Positions 7,652 through 16,420 of a stretch of DNA of 64,000 nt are shown here, one piece after another. The translations under genes and the position numbers were made by a program. The stretch is taken from NCBI RefSeq assembly GCF_019042275.1, contig NZ_JAHQCW010000021.1, forward strand, positions 34,884-98,883. Direction: 5' to 3'. The notes beneath the pieces are model-generated. The model was not told where the DNA came from and searched no databases. It saw only the letters and a program-made list of their open reading frames with translations. Origin of the DNA: Diplocloster agilis (GTDB taxonomy: Bacteria; Bacillota; Clostridia; Lachnospirales; Lachnospiraceae). The stretch's first letter is position 1. Each line of letters begins with the position of its first letter.

Positions 7652-8610
7652 AAATATTTAAAAAAATTTTTTCTCGCCGGGAACCGGCTCTGTTACTTAT
7701 CATTATTGCTTTGTCACTGATCATATCTATATTTTCTCCCCACTTTTTGTCGGGAACGAATATCATATCGATGTTTGTAGCATTGACTGTAGAGGGGATC
7801 ATTGTACTCGGCATGGTGCTGCTGCTGATTATCGCTGGCCTTGACCTGTCTGTGGGATCGGTAATGGCATTTACCGGCGTGGCGGTCGCTATGATGATCA
7901 ATAAAGGGATACCTGTTTTCTTGTCCATTCTCGCGGCCCTGCTTTTGGCCTTGGCGATCGGGCTGCTAAATGGGTTTCTCATTTCTGAAATCGGTCTGAA
8001 TTCATTTATCACAACACTGGGAATGATGATGGTAGTGAAAGGGCTGATGCTGGTCATCTCCCAGGGAAAGGCGGTGCTGAATATGCCGGCCTCTTTCAAG
8101 GCCATCGGTCAGGGGAAGATCGCGGGAATCCAGTATCCGATTCTTATCATGATCGTGCTGGTGATTGTGATGGACCTGTTAGTCCGTCATACCCGGTTCA
8201 TGCGCCAGACTTATTACATTGGCAGCAGCGAGCTGGCTGCCAGGCTAAACGGGATTCATGTGAAAAAGATCAAAATGCTGATGTACTGCCTGTCCTCTTT
8301 TTTCGCCGGACTGGCCGGAGTTCTGATTACTGCCCGTTTTGGAAACGCCTCTGTTACGCTGGGAGACAACACCGCAATGAATGTAATCACGGCAGCCATT
8401 ATCGGAGGGGCCAGTTTAAACGGCGGCCAGGGAACCGTATTGGGAGCATTTCTGGGAGCGGTATTCATGCAACTGATTTCAACTTCTTTGAATATGCTTA
8501 GTGTGAATATGTACTGGCAGAATTTTGTTACCGGAGCCATTTTGATCATTGCCATTCTCATCGATGCCATAAACGGCAAACGTAAGACGGGCAGAAAGGT
8601 AATTGCATAG
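7648..8610 (+). CDS. Ribose-type sugar ABC transporter permease (RbsC-like)
   Basis: 320 residues with roughly eight to ten hydrophobic segments. The family segment GLDLSVGSVMAF is near residue 70, and AIGSS-like YYIGSSELAARLNGI, AAIIGGASLNGGQGTVLGAFLGA and a hydrophobic C-terminus follow. The start overlaps the ATPase stop (ATGA), with AGGAGG upstream. It forms the membrane channel with the ATPase before it. Confidence 0.88.
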   Translation: MKIFKKIFSRREPALLLIIIALSLIISIFSPHFLSGTNIISMFVALTVEGIIVLGMVLLLIIAGLDLSVGSVMAFTGVAVAMMINKGIPVFLSILAALLLALAIGLLNGFLISEIGLNSFITTLGMMMVVKGLMLVISQGKAVLNMPASFKAIGQGKIAGIQYPILIMIVLVIVMDLLVRHTRFMRQTYYIGSSELAARLNGIHVKKIKMLMYCLSSFFAGLAGVLITARFGNASVTLGDNTAMNVITAAIIGGASLNGGQGTVLGAFLGAVFMQLISTSLNMLSVNMYWQNFVTGAILIIAILIDAINGKRKTGRKVIA

Positions 8611-8669
8611 AAGTGGCGTTTACCAAAAACTGAAATCAAGCGCAGGAGATACGCGCAATGGAGGAAATA

Positions 8670-9746
8670 ATGAAGAAAACAATGAAAGCATATCGAGTTA
8701 CCGCACCTTTGAAGATGGAACTTCAAGAAGTCCCGGTCCCGGTTTTGAACGATAATGAAGTGTTGGTACGGGTAAAGGCTATGGGAATCTGTACCACGGA
8801 TATTGAACTGTACGACGGAAGCATGCCCTATTACCGGGAGGGCTTATCCCGCATGCCGCTTACCATCGGGCATGAGTGGTCGGGCTATGTGGCGGCCATG
8901 GGCAGCCAGGTGACAGGCTTCTCGGTCGGGGACCTGGTGGTCGGAGATATCAGCATCGGCTGCGGAAAATGCGAAAACTGTCTGCGGGGAATGTATCACC
9001 TGTGTTCTCAAAGAACGGAACTGGGTGTGATCCGCTATGACGGCAGCATGGCAGAATATCTGAAAACCGAAGGGAAAAATCTGTATAAAGTGCCGGAAGG
9101 GGTAACTTGGGAGGAAGCCGCGGTTACGGAACCTACAGCAACAGCGCTCTATGGAGTCAAAAAGACCGGGCTGAATCCGGGAGACAGGGTAGCTGTAATC
9201 GGTGATGGTTCCATCGGCATGCTGGCGGCCCAGATCGCCAACTGTTCGGGAGCAGGCCGGGTCTGTCTGGTGGCAAGAAAAGATATGCACCGGGAGAAAG
9301 TAAATGGCTGGGGAATAGATCTGGTAGTACATGGGCAGGAAGATCTTAAGGGGCAGGTGGAAACAGCGCTTGGTGGTCCGGCGGACGTCGTATTCGAAGC
9401 TTCCGGTAATGCCGCGGCATACGAAGATGCGATCCGTCTGGTCAGGCCCGGAGGTAAGATCTGCGCCATGAGTATCACAGGGAAGGAACAAATATCTATG
9501 GATATGGACTATATTGTTACCAGAGATATTACTGTGGTAGGCATGCTGGCCAGCCCGAACTCCTTTGCTCCGGCCCTGCGGCTGATAGCTGCAAAAAAGG
9601 TGGATGCGGCAGGCTGCATATCCCATAGATTTCTCTTTGATCAGTCCGTCGAGGCTTTGGAGTTTGTACGCATGAAAGCCGCACGCGATAAGATAAAAGT
9701 ATTGATTGTTCATGATAATGAGAATGAGGGGAGAGTGGAAAAATAG
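8670..9746 (+). CDS. Zinc-dependent medium-chain alcohol/polyol dehydrogenase
   Basis: 358 residues of the MDR family. Catalytic zinc region GHEWSGYV, structural zinc cluster CGKCENCLRGMYHLC, and Rossmann motif VAVIGDGSIGMLAAQIA are all present, so it is probably an active NAD(P)-dependent enzyme of the sorbitol/threonine dehydrogenase branch. GGAGG lies five bases before the ATG at 8670, which is preferred to the ATG at 8658. It sits between the importer permease and the binding protein and likely oxidises an imported polyol, sugar or sugar acid. The exact substrate is not visible. Confidence 0.85.
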   Translation: MKKTMKAYRVTAPLKMELQEVPVPVLNDNEVLVRVKAMGICTTDIELYDGSMPYYREGLSRMPLTIGHEWSGYVAAMGSQVTGFSVGDLVVGDISIGCGKCENCLRGMYHLCSQRTELGVIRYDGSMAEYLKTEGKNLYKVPEGVTWEEAAVTEPTATALYGVKKTGLNPGDRVAVIGDGSIGMLAAQIANCSGAGRVCLVARKDMHREKVNGWGIDLVVHGQEDLKGQVETALGGPADVVFEASGNAAAYEDAIRLVRPGGKICAMSITGKEQISMDMDYIVTRDITVVGMLASPNSFAPALRLIAAKKVDAAGCISHRFLFDQSVEALEFVRMKAARDKIKVLIVHDNENEGRVEK

Positions 9747-9859
9747 GGCTAGTTCGGTATGAGCGGATTTCTATTGAATAAAAAAGTAGTCTCAAAAGGA
9801 TTATAGTAAATGATACCCACAAATTTAATTGTAAAACGGAAAAGAAAAGGAGAAAAAAT

Positions 9860-10906
9860 ATGAAAAAAATAACAGCTGTCACTTTAACCGTATTTATGCT
9901 GATCACTATGCTGGCAGGCTGCTCCGGCAGCAAAGAAGCAGCCTCGGCCGCTGTGTCAGGCGACGGTACTCTCCAAAGCCAGATCGATACATCCGATGAA
10001 TACATAGCAGTCTGCTGCCTGAACAACCTGGAATATTTTAACGCGCACAAATACGGTTGGGAGAAGGCTGGGGAGCTTTTCGGAGTGAAGACAAGCTGGG
10101 TCGGTCCCACGGATGACGATGTGAGCGCCATGGTCAGCGCCATGGATTCCGCTGTGGCAAAGAATCCGGCGGGAATTGCCGTGTGGGGATATGACCCTGC
10201 CCTGGAAGCCAGTATCAACAGCGCGTTAGAAAAAGGAATCAATATAGTAACCTTCTGCGGTGATGTATCCACCAGCGACAGGCTTAGTTATATCGGCTCT
10301 TCCCAGTATGACATGGGTTATGACGGCGGCCGGCTGTATGCGGAATCTGTCGGCGGGGAGGGTAAGATAGCGATTATGACGCTGCCGGGAAATACCATGT
10401 TCGAAGAACGGCAGGCAGGCTTCGAAGCGGCGTTCGCTGAATATCCCGGTATCGAGATCGTAGCCTATGGGGATACCAAAGCCGATACGGTGACTGCGGT
10501 TAGTGCCGCTACGGATATCATCAACAGCCACAGTGAGATCACCGGATTCGTCTGCACGGATTCCACAGGAGCGGCAGGGGCCTCGACCGCGGTACAAGAA
10601 GCGAATAAGGCAGGCCAGATCGACGTACTGGGGATGGACAGAAACTCAGATATTCTGAATCAGATCAAGGATGGGCTGATCACCGCATCTATCGTACAGA
10701 ACGATGTGTCTATGGGATATTGGTCTATGGTATCCCTGATCACCGCCAAATACGGCGGGAACAACATCGCGCTTACCAGTGATGACGCGGCAGCAGGGGT
10801 TAAGACCGCACCTAATAATATCTATACATCTGTGAATCTTGTTACGGCTGAGACGGCTGATTACTATCTGGAAGCCAACGAGTGGTATGCCGGGAACAGT
10901 TTCTGA
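9860..10906 (+). CDS. Sugar ABC transporter substrate-binding lipoprotein
   Basis: A signal peptide with lipobox LAGC (Cys21) is followed by a low-complexity Ala/Ser linker and a periplasmic-binding-protein type 1 fold (YDPALEASINSALEKGINIVTFCGD, IGSSQYDMGYDGGRLYAE, VCTDSTGAAGASTAV). The protein is 348 residues and membrane anchored. AAAAGGAGAAAA precedes the ATG. It most likely delivers substrate to the 6134/7648 importer, although here the binding-protein gene comes last, after the dehydrogenase. Confidence 0.85.
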   Translation: MKKITAVTLTVFMLITMLAGCSGSKEAASAAVSGDGTLQSQIDTSDEYIAVCCLNNLEYFNAHKYGWEKAGELFGVKTSWVGPTDDDVSAMVSAMDSAVAKNPAGIAVWGYDPALEASINSALEKGINIVTFCGDVSTSDRLSYIGSSQYDMGYDGGRLYAESVGGEGKIAIMTLPGNTMFEERQAGFEAAFAEYPGIEIVAYGDTKADTVTAVSAATDIINSHSEITGFVCTDSTGAAGASTAVQEANKAGQIDVLGMDRNSDILNQIKDGLITASIVQNDVSMGYWSMVSLITAKYGGNNIALTSDDAAAGVKTAPNNIYTSVNLVTAETADYYLEANEWYAGNSF

Positions 10907-10920
10907 GAGGGGGGAGGGGC

Positions 10921-11697
10921 TTGAACAAAGCGGCTATGAGGACACTGGATATCCTGACTTATGTTAGCGGTTCCAGACGTCCGGTGACGCCAAAAGCCAT
11001 AAGCGAGGCGCTTAATATTCCGCTTGCTGGTACCAACGACATCCTTGATACCATGGTACGGATGGAATATCTGATGCAGCCGGACAAAGGTGTCAGAGCG
11101 TTTGCCGTGGGAATCAGGGCTTTTGAAGCAGGAGCGGCCTACATACAGGGAGCGGACCTGCTGAAAGCGGCGAAACCGTATCTTAGAGAAATGTCCAGGG
11201 AAACCAAAGCTACGGCTTTCCTGGCGGTCAGAAATAAAGATAAGATTGTTTATCTGGATAAAGTGGAGGGGAGCGCAGCGGTGATCACTACCGCTCAGTT
11301 GGGCTCCAGCAAGGATATGTATAATACCGGTCTGGGAAAGGCGATTCTGGCTTCCATGCCGGTGGCGGAGGTGGAGCGCATATATGAAGGCCGGGAATTG
11401 ATCCCCCAGACTTCCAATACCATTCGGGATATAGAGGGACTGAAAAAAGATCTCTTTCAGACGAGACAGAGAGGCTATGCGATTGATGACTGCGAGGGGG
11501 AAAACACAGTGTATTGTATCGCGGCCCCGATCCGGAATTATGAGGGAAATGTGATTGCCGCCGTAAGCATAGCGAACTTCAAGGAAAACGGCCGACAGGC
11601 GGAAAATGCGGAACATGTGCGGCTTCTGCTGGACAATGCCCGCCGGATATCCGGACAGATGGGGTATACGGGGAAGGATCTGTATTATAAGGAATAA
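10921..11697 (+). CDS. IclR-family transcriptional regulator
   Basis: 258 residues with an N-terminal winged helix (MRTLDILTYVSG, ITPKAISEALNIPLAGTNDILDTM) and an IclR effector domain (FLAVRNKDKIVYLDKVEG, TGLGKAILASMP, GYAIDDCEGENTVYCIAAPI). The TTG at 10921 follows AGGGGGGAGGGGC and leaves a 14-base gap after the binding-protein gene; a start at 10882 would overlap that gene. It probably senses a pathway intermediate and controls the sugar-acid genes. The GATAATAC repeats near 4.8-5.1 kb are possible targets. Confidence 0.85.
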   Translation: MNKAAMRTLDILTYVSGSRRPVTPKAISEALNIPLAGTNDILDTMVRMEYLMQPDKGVRAFAVGIRAFEAGAAYIQGADLLKAAKPYLREMSRETKATAFLAVRNKDKIVYLDKVEGSAAVITTAQLGSSKDMYNTGLGKAILASMPVAEVERIYEGRELIPQTSNTIRDIEGLKKDLFQTRQRGYAIDDCEGENTVYCIAAPIRNYEGNVIAAVSIANFKENGRQAENAEHVRLLLDNARRISGQMGYTGKDLYYKE

Positions 11698-11784
11698 AAA
11701 AATGAGCTGGTATGTTCATACGAAAATCGGATGGGCGCAGGCCGGCTTCGGCAGGCTGCGCCGTAAAAAGAAGGGATGAATGAA

Positions 11785-12462
11785 ATGAAAAAAATAATAA
11801 ATCCAAGACCTTTGATTGACGAAACGCTGATAAAGCCCTTTCGGGATATGGAGGATGTACTCTCTTTGTCCTGCGTGGTGGGGGATGCTATGGAACGGGA
11901 CAATGTAATGCGCCCAGATATTAAACCCAGAAGTATCGAAAAGAAAATAATAGGACCGGCGATTACGGTAAAACTGACAGCAGGGGATATTGTAGACTGT
12001 CTGGGTGTGTTTGAGATTGCGAAGCCGGGGGATGTGGTTGTGATTGATGCGTTCGGTGAAACAGAGACATCTATCTGGGGCGGCCTTATGTCAGGTCTGG
12101 CCCGGAATGCCGGAGTGGCCGGTGCGATCATCGACGGAAGCTGCCGTGATACCGATGAGTCCAGAATGCTCGGATTTCCGATCTCTGCGAAGTCCGTAGG
12201 CCCCCGGGCTTCCCACACAGCGTATTCCGGACGGAAAGAACCGATTGAAATTAATACTCCCATTGTCTGCGGCGGCGTTATCGTCCGCCCCGGAGACCTG
12301 GTAGTGGCCGATGAGATCGGTGTGGCGGTAGTTCCCTGTGAACAACTGGCGGAAGTCTATCAAAGGGCCAGGGAACAGGCGGATAAGGAGATCGCCACAA
12401 GGGAAGAAATCTTAAGAGGGGCTTCGGTAGAAGAACTGCTGGCGAAGTTTGGCCGTATCTGA
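11785..12462 (+). CDS. RraA-like protein (HMG/oxaloacetate aldolase-type fold)
   Basis: 225 residues of the RraA/dimethylmenaquinone methyltransferase-like family. It shows GPAITVKLTAGDIVDCLGVFEIAKPGDVV in outline, then WGGLMSGLARNAGVAGAIIDGSCRD, which carries the G-x-x-x-A and RD residues used by the aldolase-type members to bind pyruvate and metal. AAGGG is nine bases before the ATG at 11785; an ATG at 11776 is too close. Members of this family in sugar-acid clusters act as aldolases or decarboxylases on oxo acids. That role is inferred from context. Confidence 0.7.
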   Translation: MKKIINPRPLIDETLIKPFRDMEDVLSLSCVVGDAMERDNVMRPDIKPRSIEKKIIGPAITVKLTAGDIVDCLGVFEIAKPGDVVVIDAFGETETSIWGGLMSGLARNAGVAGAIIDGSCRDTDESRMLGFPISAKSVGPRASHTAYSGRKEPIEINTPIVCGGVIVRPGDLVVADEIGVAVVPCEQLAEVYQRAREQADKEIATREEILRGASVEELLAKFGRI

Positions 12463-12483
12463 TATGGAAAAGAGAGGAGACCT

Positions 12484-13140
12484 ATGAAACACCCATTAGT
12501 TGATACTTTTAGAGAAAGTAAACTGATCGCCATTATCCGGGAAGTGGACAGAAGGGATATTGTGGAGACAGTGGCCGCACTGCTGGCTGGAGGGATATCC
12601 TGCGTGGAGGTCACCTTTGACCACACGGGAAGCGCGGGAATCAGGAATACCCTGGACTGCCTGGATGCAATCCGGGAACGTTTTGCAGAGCAGGTTATAT
12701 TGGGAGCAGGGACGGTTCTGAGCCCCGGTGAAGTGGAACTGGCCGAAAAACATAACGCCAGGTTTATTATTTCGCCCAATACAGACCCAGCCGTCATACG
12801 GACAGCGAAGGAAGCAGGGATGTTATCCATGCCCGGCGCGCTGACGCCTTCGGAGATCACGTCCGCTTATGAGGCGGGAGCGGACATTGTGAAGCTTTAT
12901 CCCATCGATATCCTGGGCGTCGGTTATGTGAAGGCGGTGAAAGGGCCTTTAAAACACATCCCTATGTCGGCTGTGGGAGGAATTACCCCTGGGAATGTCC
13001 GTGAATTTCTGGATAGCGGGGCGCTCTGCGTGGGCATAGGCGGGAATCTGGTCAATTGTCGTTTGACAGAAAATAAAAAATTCCTGGAAATACAGTTACA
13101 GGCAAAAGCCTTTTGTGATAAAATAAAACAAGCGTATTAG
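12484..13140 (+). CDS. 2-dehydro-3-deoxy-6-phospho(galacto/glucon)ate aldolase (Eda/DgoA-like)
   Basis: Class I aldolase of 218 residues that cleaves a 6-phospho-2-keto-3-deoxy sugar acid into pyruvate and glyceraldehyde 3-phosphate. The Schiff-base lysine is Lys137 in IVKLYPIDI and the partner glutamate is Glu42 in CVEVTFDHTG. GAGTVLSP and AVGGITPGNV complete the barrel's phosphate and pyruvate site. SD GAGAGGAGA lies before the ATG. With the DgoK-like kinase at 5102 it makes the last two steps of a De Ley-Doudoroff-type route. Confidence 0.88.
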   Translation: MKHPLVDTFRESKLIAIIREVDRRDIVETVAALLAGGISCVEVTFDHTGSAGIRNTLDCLDAIRERFAEQVILGAGTVLSPGEVELAEKHNARFIISPNTDPAVIRTAKEAGMLSMPGALTPSEITSAYEAGADIVKLYPIDILGVGYVKAVKGPLKHIPMSAVGGITPGNVREFLDSGALCVGIGGNLVNCRLTENKKFLEIQLQAKAFCDKIKQAY

Positions 13141-13149
13141 GAGGTTCCT

Positions 13150-13794
13150 ATGAAAATATATGATTTGACGCTGCCGTTTTCGGTTAAAACCACGCAGGTA
13201 TTCCCGGGGACACCGCCGATGGAGTATCGACTGTCCCACACTGTCGTGAAGGATAACTATAATTTGGGAATCGCATCCATCAACAGCCATGCAGGAACCC
13301 ATACGGATGCCCCTAGACATTTTCTGGATTCCGGATGCTGTCTGGACCAGGTGGATATTGAAAAATATATAGGATATACGGTTATTGTGGACTGTACCCA
13401 CCGGGGAGCCTTTGAAGAGATATCGGTGGAGGATGTCAGGCCTTACGAGGAACAGATCAGGAAACATAAGAAAGTGATCTTGAAGACGGGATGGTCCGGG
13501 TGTTTCCGAGAAGCGCGCTTTTTTACGGATTACCCGGTGATAACCGAGAAACTGGCGGAATATCTTGTAGAGTTGGGGGTTCATATGATAGGAGTGGAAG
13601 CGCCCTCCCTGAATCCCGATAAGGCGATGGAAGTTCATAAGATTTTTCTGAAATGTGGAGTAGCGGTAGTAGAAGCATTGACGAATCTGGAGCGGCTTCC
13701 GAGAGAAGTGATGTTCTTTAGCGGAGCGCCTGTTGGAATCGCGGAGGCGGACGGCTTCCCGATTCGTGCTGCAGTCATCGATTTTGAAGAGTGA
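13150..13794 (+). CDS. Cyclase-family metal-dependent hydrolase
   Basis: 214 residues with the family metal motif HAGTHTDAPRHF (residues 47-58), as in kynurenine formamidase and other cyclase-family hydrolases. DLTLPFS at the N-terminus, LKTGWSG and VGVEAPSLNP-like segments also fit. SD AGGAGGT precedes the ATG and the gene follows the aldolase by nine bases. In a sugar-acid operon it may open a lactone or another cyclic intermediate; this is inferred, and a formamidase role is not supported by the neighbours. Confidence 0.75.
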   Translation: MKIYDLTLPFSVKTTQVFPGTPPMEYRLSHTVVKDNYNLGIASINSHAGTHTDAPRHFLDSGCCLDQVDIEKYIGYTVIVDCTHRGAFEEISVEDVRPYEEQIRKHKKVILKTGWSGCFREARFFTDYPVITEKLAEYLVELGVHMIGVEAPSLNPDKAMEVHKIFLKCGVAVVEALTNLERLPREVMFFSGAPVGIAEADGFPIRAAVIDFEE

Positions 13795-13840
13795 GACGGA
13801 CGGAAGAAATTAGGTAAAAATAGATAAGCGAGGGGTTTTC

Positions 13841-14545
13841 ATGGCTTACACAACGAATGCAACAGAATTGGTTTATGATTTTATCTGCGATAAGATTCGT
13901 AATATGCAGTGGCAGGAGGGAGATAAGATCTGGACAGAGCAGAAGTTTTGCGAAGAGTTGGGCGTGAGCAGGGTGGCTGTGCGCCAGGCTATCGATAAGC
14001 TCGTCGCTACATCTACTCTGAAAAAGATTCAGGGTTCAGGAACTTATGTGCAGGAGAGCAATCCGATTGCTCTCATTGCCGTTCCCACCCATATCATTAC
14101 AGATGAGGAACTGCTGGATATTATCCGGTTCCGGGTTTACTTTGACTCCACCAACGTGAAGCAGTTTTTAAAGTATGCAAGGGAAGAAGATTACTGGCAT
14201 CTGGAGCAGGTTCATGAACGGCTTATGAATTGTGATCGTGCGTCGGACGATTTCTATAAATATGATTTTGAATTTCATCGGGCTATTGCTGACGGTACTG
14301 GTAATTTTTATGTAAAGCAGATCTATACCATGCTGATGGAAAGCCTGCTGAGCAATCAGGAGCGTCTGCACAAGATCATAGGTCCTGAGGTTGCGCTGGA
14401 ATACCATCCGCAGATTATCAAATATATCCTGCGGAAAGACTGTGAGCTGGCTTCCATTATGATGCGCAGGCATCTGGAAGAGACGGTGCGCCAGGTGGAA
14501 GACTATATTGTTATGAAGAAAGAGAAAGCAAACGGTTATATATAA
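13841..14545 (+). CDS. GntR-family regulator with FCD-type ligand domain
   Basis: 234 residues. The winged helix is EQKFCEELGVSRVAVRQAID (about residues 29-48) with the GSGTYV wing. An all-helical C-terminal domain follows with the metal-binding pattern typical of FCD/FadR members (DFEFHRAIADGTGN). It is likely a repressor responsive to a sugar acid. It is encoded in line with the catabolic genes, and the HxlR gene follows 37 bases later. Confidence 0.8.
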   Translation: MAYTTNATELVYDFICDKIRNMQWQEGDKIWTEQKFCEELGVSRVAVRQAIDKLVATSTLKKIQGSGTYVQESNPIALIAVPTHIITDEELLDIIRFRVYFDSTNVKQFLKYAREEDYWHLEQVHERLMNCDRASDDFYKYDFEFHRAIADGTGNFYVKQIYTMLMESLLSNQERLHKIIGPEVALEYHPQIIKYILRKDCELASIMMRRHLEETVRQVEDYIVMKKEKANGYI

Positions 14546-14582
14546 TTCGTTTGCAGCCTATATCCTGAAGAGAGGTGAATGG

Positions 14583-14927
14583 ATGGCAAACCTGAAATCA
14601 GAATATAAATGTGCTCTGCTTCTGACGATTGATCTCATAGGCGGTAAATGGAAGCTGCGGCTGCTTTGGCACATCATTCATGGCGACAACCGTTTTTCTC
14701 TGTTGCGGCGGGCGATTCCGGAGATCACGGAGAAGATGTTGACGACCCAGTTAAAAGAGCTGGAGAACAGCGGTATGATCGTGCGCTGGGTAGATCGCGG
14801 CCAGGTACCAGTCAAAGTGGAATACTCGGTGTCGGGGGAATACGATTCGATTATTCCCATTATAGACGACCTGTGTAATTTTACAAAAGAATTCGCTAAG
14901 AAAAATAAGATTTATATCCCATCGTGA
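14583..14927 (+). CDS. HxlR-family transcriptional regulator
   Basis: A 114-residue winged-helix protein: IGGKWKLRLLWHI, RFSLLRRAIPEITEKMLTTQ and LKELENSGMIVRW are hallmark HxlR segments. GAGAGGTGAATGG lies before the ATG at 14583. A 20-bp palindrome directly after its stop could be terminator, operator or both. The signal is unknown; HxlR proteins often sense aldehydes or redox stress. Confidence 0.85.
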   Translation: MANLKSEYKCALLLTIDLIGGKWKLRLLWHIIHGDNRFSLLRRAIPEITEKMLTTQLKELENSGMIVRWVDRGQVPVKVEYSVSGEYDSIIPIIDDLCNFTKEFAKKNKIYIPS

Positions 14928-14933
14928 TCTCTA

Positions 14934-14980
14934 AAATAACGTACTTTTTTGTATGATACTTACAAAAAAGTACGTTATTT
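14934..14980. terminator. 20-bp perfect palindrome after hxlR, terminator and possible operator
   Basis: AAATAACGTACTTTTTTGTA (14934-14953) pairs perfectly with 14961-14980, and ACTTTTTTCTTT follows. This supports termination. The arms also contain GTACTTTT-type palindromic half sites, like known HxlR-family operators, and the site lies upstream of the next binding-protein gene. Confidence 0.7.
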
Positions 14981-15181
14981 ACTTTTTTCTTTGTCTCTTT
15001 TATACTAATATCACAGGATAGAACCGAAATGAAAATTCTTGCAAGAGTATTTCCGGGATACCGGGGAATTCGGAGTTAATCTGATCATAAGTATGGGTAA
15101 GGTGGAACAAGGAAAAGTTCACATATTCCTTTGTGTTGCATGGGGCGCAGGGAGTACACTATGGGTATAGGAGAGGTATGT

Positions 15182-16354
15182 ATGAAAAAAATATGGAGTT
15201 TTATTCTAATGGGAGTTTTATGTTTGGGATTAATTGCGTGCGGATCGTCAGATAAGAGAGCAGAAAAGCCGGCTGAAACGGCGGCTGCCGGAGAAATAAC
15301 GGAAGATGCAGCGGAAGTAGTAACCGGGACAGCAGTCCCTGTGGATGCAGAACAGGATGCCGAGTCCGGCGGATTTGAATACAAAAAGATTTATGAATAT
15401 CCGGAACCGACTGTGTTGAATTCACAGGCTCCGGTTGATAATCTGAATTATGTGGAGGGGACTGTTCCAAAGATCGCCTTTATGCCCGCCGGACTGGAAT
15501 ATACTTATTATCAGGCTGTGGGCGTAGGCGTGGAGGCAGCCGCGAAGGAGCTGGGCGCAGAGGTGGTAACCCTGGCTCCCATGAGCGGCAGCGATATTAA
15601 TACCCAGGTTGGCATGGTGCAGGATGCCATTACCATGGGTGTCAATGTTATTTTGCTAAATCCCCACGATGATGCCGCTCTTGCTCCTGTGATTACGGAA
15701 GCGATCAACGCGGGTGTGGCGGTATTTAACCTGAATTCGGACAGCTTGGATTTTGAAGTACCGCTAAGCGGAGTAGTGGGCTATGACCAGTACAATGGTA
15801 ATCTGGAGCAGGGAAAGATGATCGCGGAGCAGTTCCAGGGAGAGGAGCTGAAGATTGGTATCATCGAAGGACTTCCTGGTTATCATACGGTACAGCGCTG
15901 CGGAGGCTTTGAGGAGGGAATCAAGGATCATCAGAATTATGAGATCGTGTCCCGGGTAAACGGCAGCTGGACGGTAGACGGCGGAAACACAGCCTGTATG
16001 GATATGGTCCAGGCGAATCCGGAGATCAATATGATCTACTGTGCCAATGACCAAGAGGCGGAGGGAGCTTATATGGCGCTTAAAATGCTGAACCGTACGG
16101 ATATCATTTTAATTGCCAACGATGGGGATACCGAGTTTCTTGAGATGATCTACGACGGAAACGGATATTCTACCCTGAACACGGTTCCCTATGAAATGGG
16201 GCTGTACGCCTGCCAGGCAGCCGTGGATATCCTCTACGGAAAGTTTGAGGGAGGATGGGTGCAGACTCCGGGCTATGTCACTACCAAAGATAATGTTCTG
16301 GATTTCCTGCAGCAGCCCGAGCGGCTGAGTCCGCAGCCTTCCAAAGAGTATTAG
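15182..16354 (+). CDS. Sugar ABC transporter substrate-binding lipoprotein (second system)
   Basis: Signal peptide with lipobox LIAC (Cys20), a long acidic Ala/Glu linker to about residue 90, then a type 1 periplasmic-binding fold (KIAFMPAGLEYTYYQAVGVG, ILLNPHDDAALAPVITEAIN, YCANDQEAEGAYMALKML). AGGAGAGG lies before the ATG at 15182, preferred to a longer frame from 15131. 390 residues. It begins a complete second ribose-type importer with the ATPase at 16421 and permease at 17955, preceded by its own likely promoter after the hxlR terminator. Confidence 0.85.
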   Translation: MKKIWSFILMGVLCLGLIACGSSDKRAEKPAETAAAGEITEDAAEVVTGTAVPVDAEQDAESGGFEYKKIYEYPEPTVLNSQAPVDNLNYVEGTVPKIAFMPAGLEYTYYQAVGVGVEAAAKELGAEVVTLAPMSGSDINTQVGMVQDAITMGVNVILLNPHDDAALAPVITEAINAGVAVFNLNSDSLDFEVPLSGVVGYDQYNGNLEQGKMIAEQFQGEELKIGIIEGLPGYHTVQRCGGFEEGIKDHQNYEIVSRVNGSWTVDGGNTACMDMVQANPEINMIYCANDQEAEGAYMALKMLNRTDIILIANDGDTEFLEMIYDGNGYSTLNTVPYEMGLYACQAAVDILYGKFEGGWVQTPGYVTTKDNVLDFLQQPERLSPQPSKEY

Positions 16355-16364
16355 ACTAAAGTTT

Positions 16365-16406
16365 GCCGGCGGAACTGCCTGTATGAACCTAGGGAAGTTC
16401 CGCGGC
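16365..16406 (+). other. Stem-loop between binding protein and ATPase genes
   Basis: CGGAACT (16370-16376) pairs with AGTTCCG (16396-16402), with further GC pairing outside (GCCG/CGGC). No U-run. Such stems after binding-protein genes often stabilise the upstream mRNA so that the binding protein is made in excess. Confidence 0.45.
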
Positions 16407-16420
16407 GATGGGAGAAGCAT

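Noticed and set aside
13150..13794. Kynurenine formamidase
   Set aside because: The metal motif is shared by the whole cyclase family and no tryptophan-degradation genes are near.
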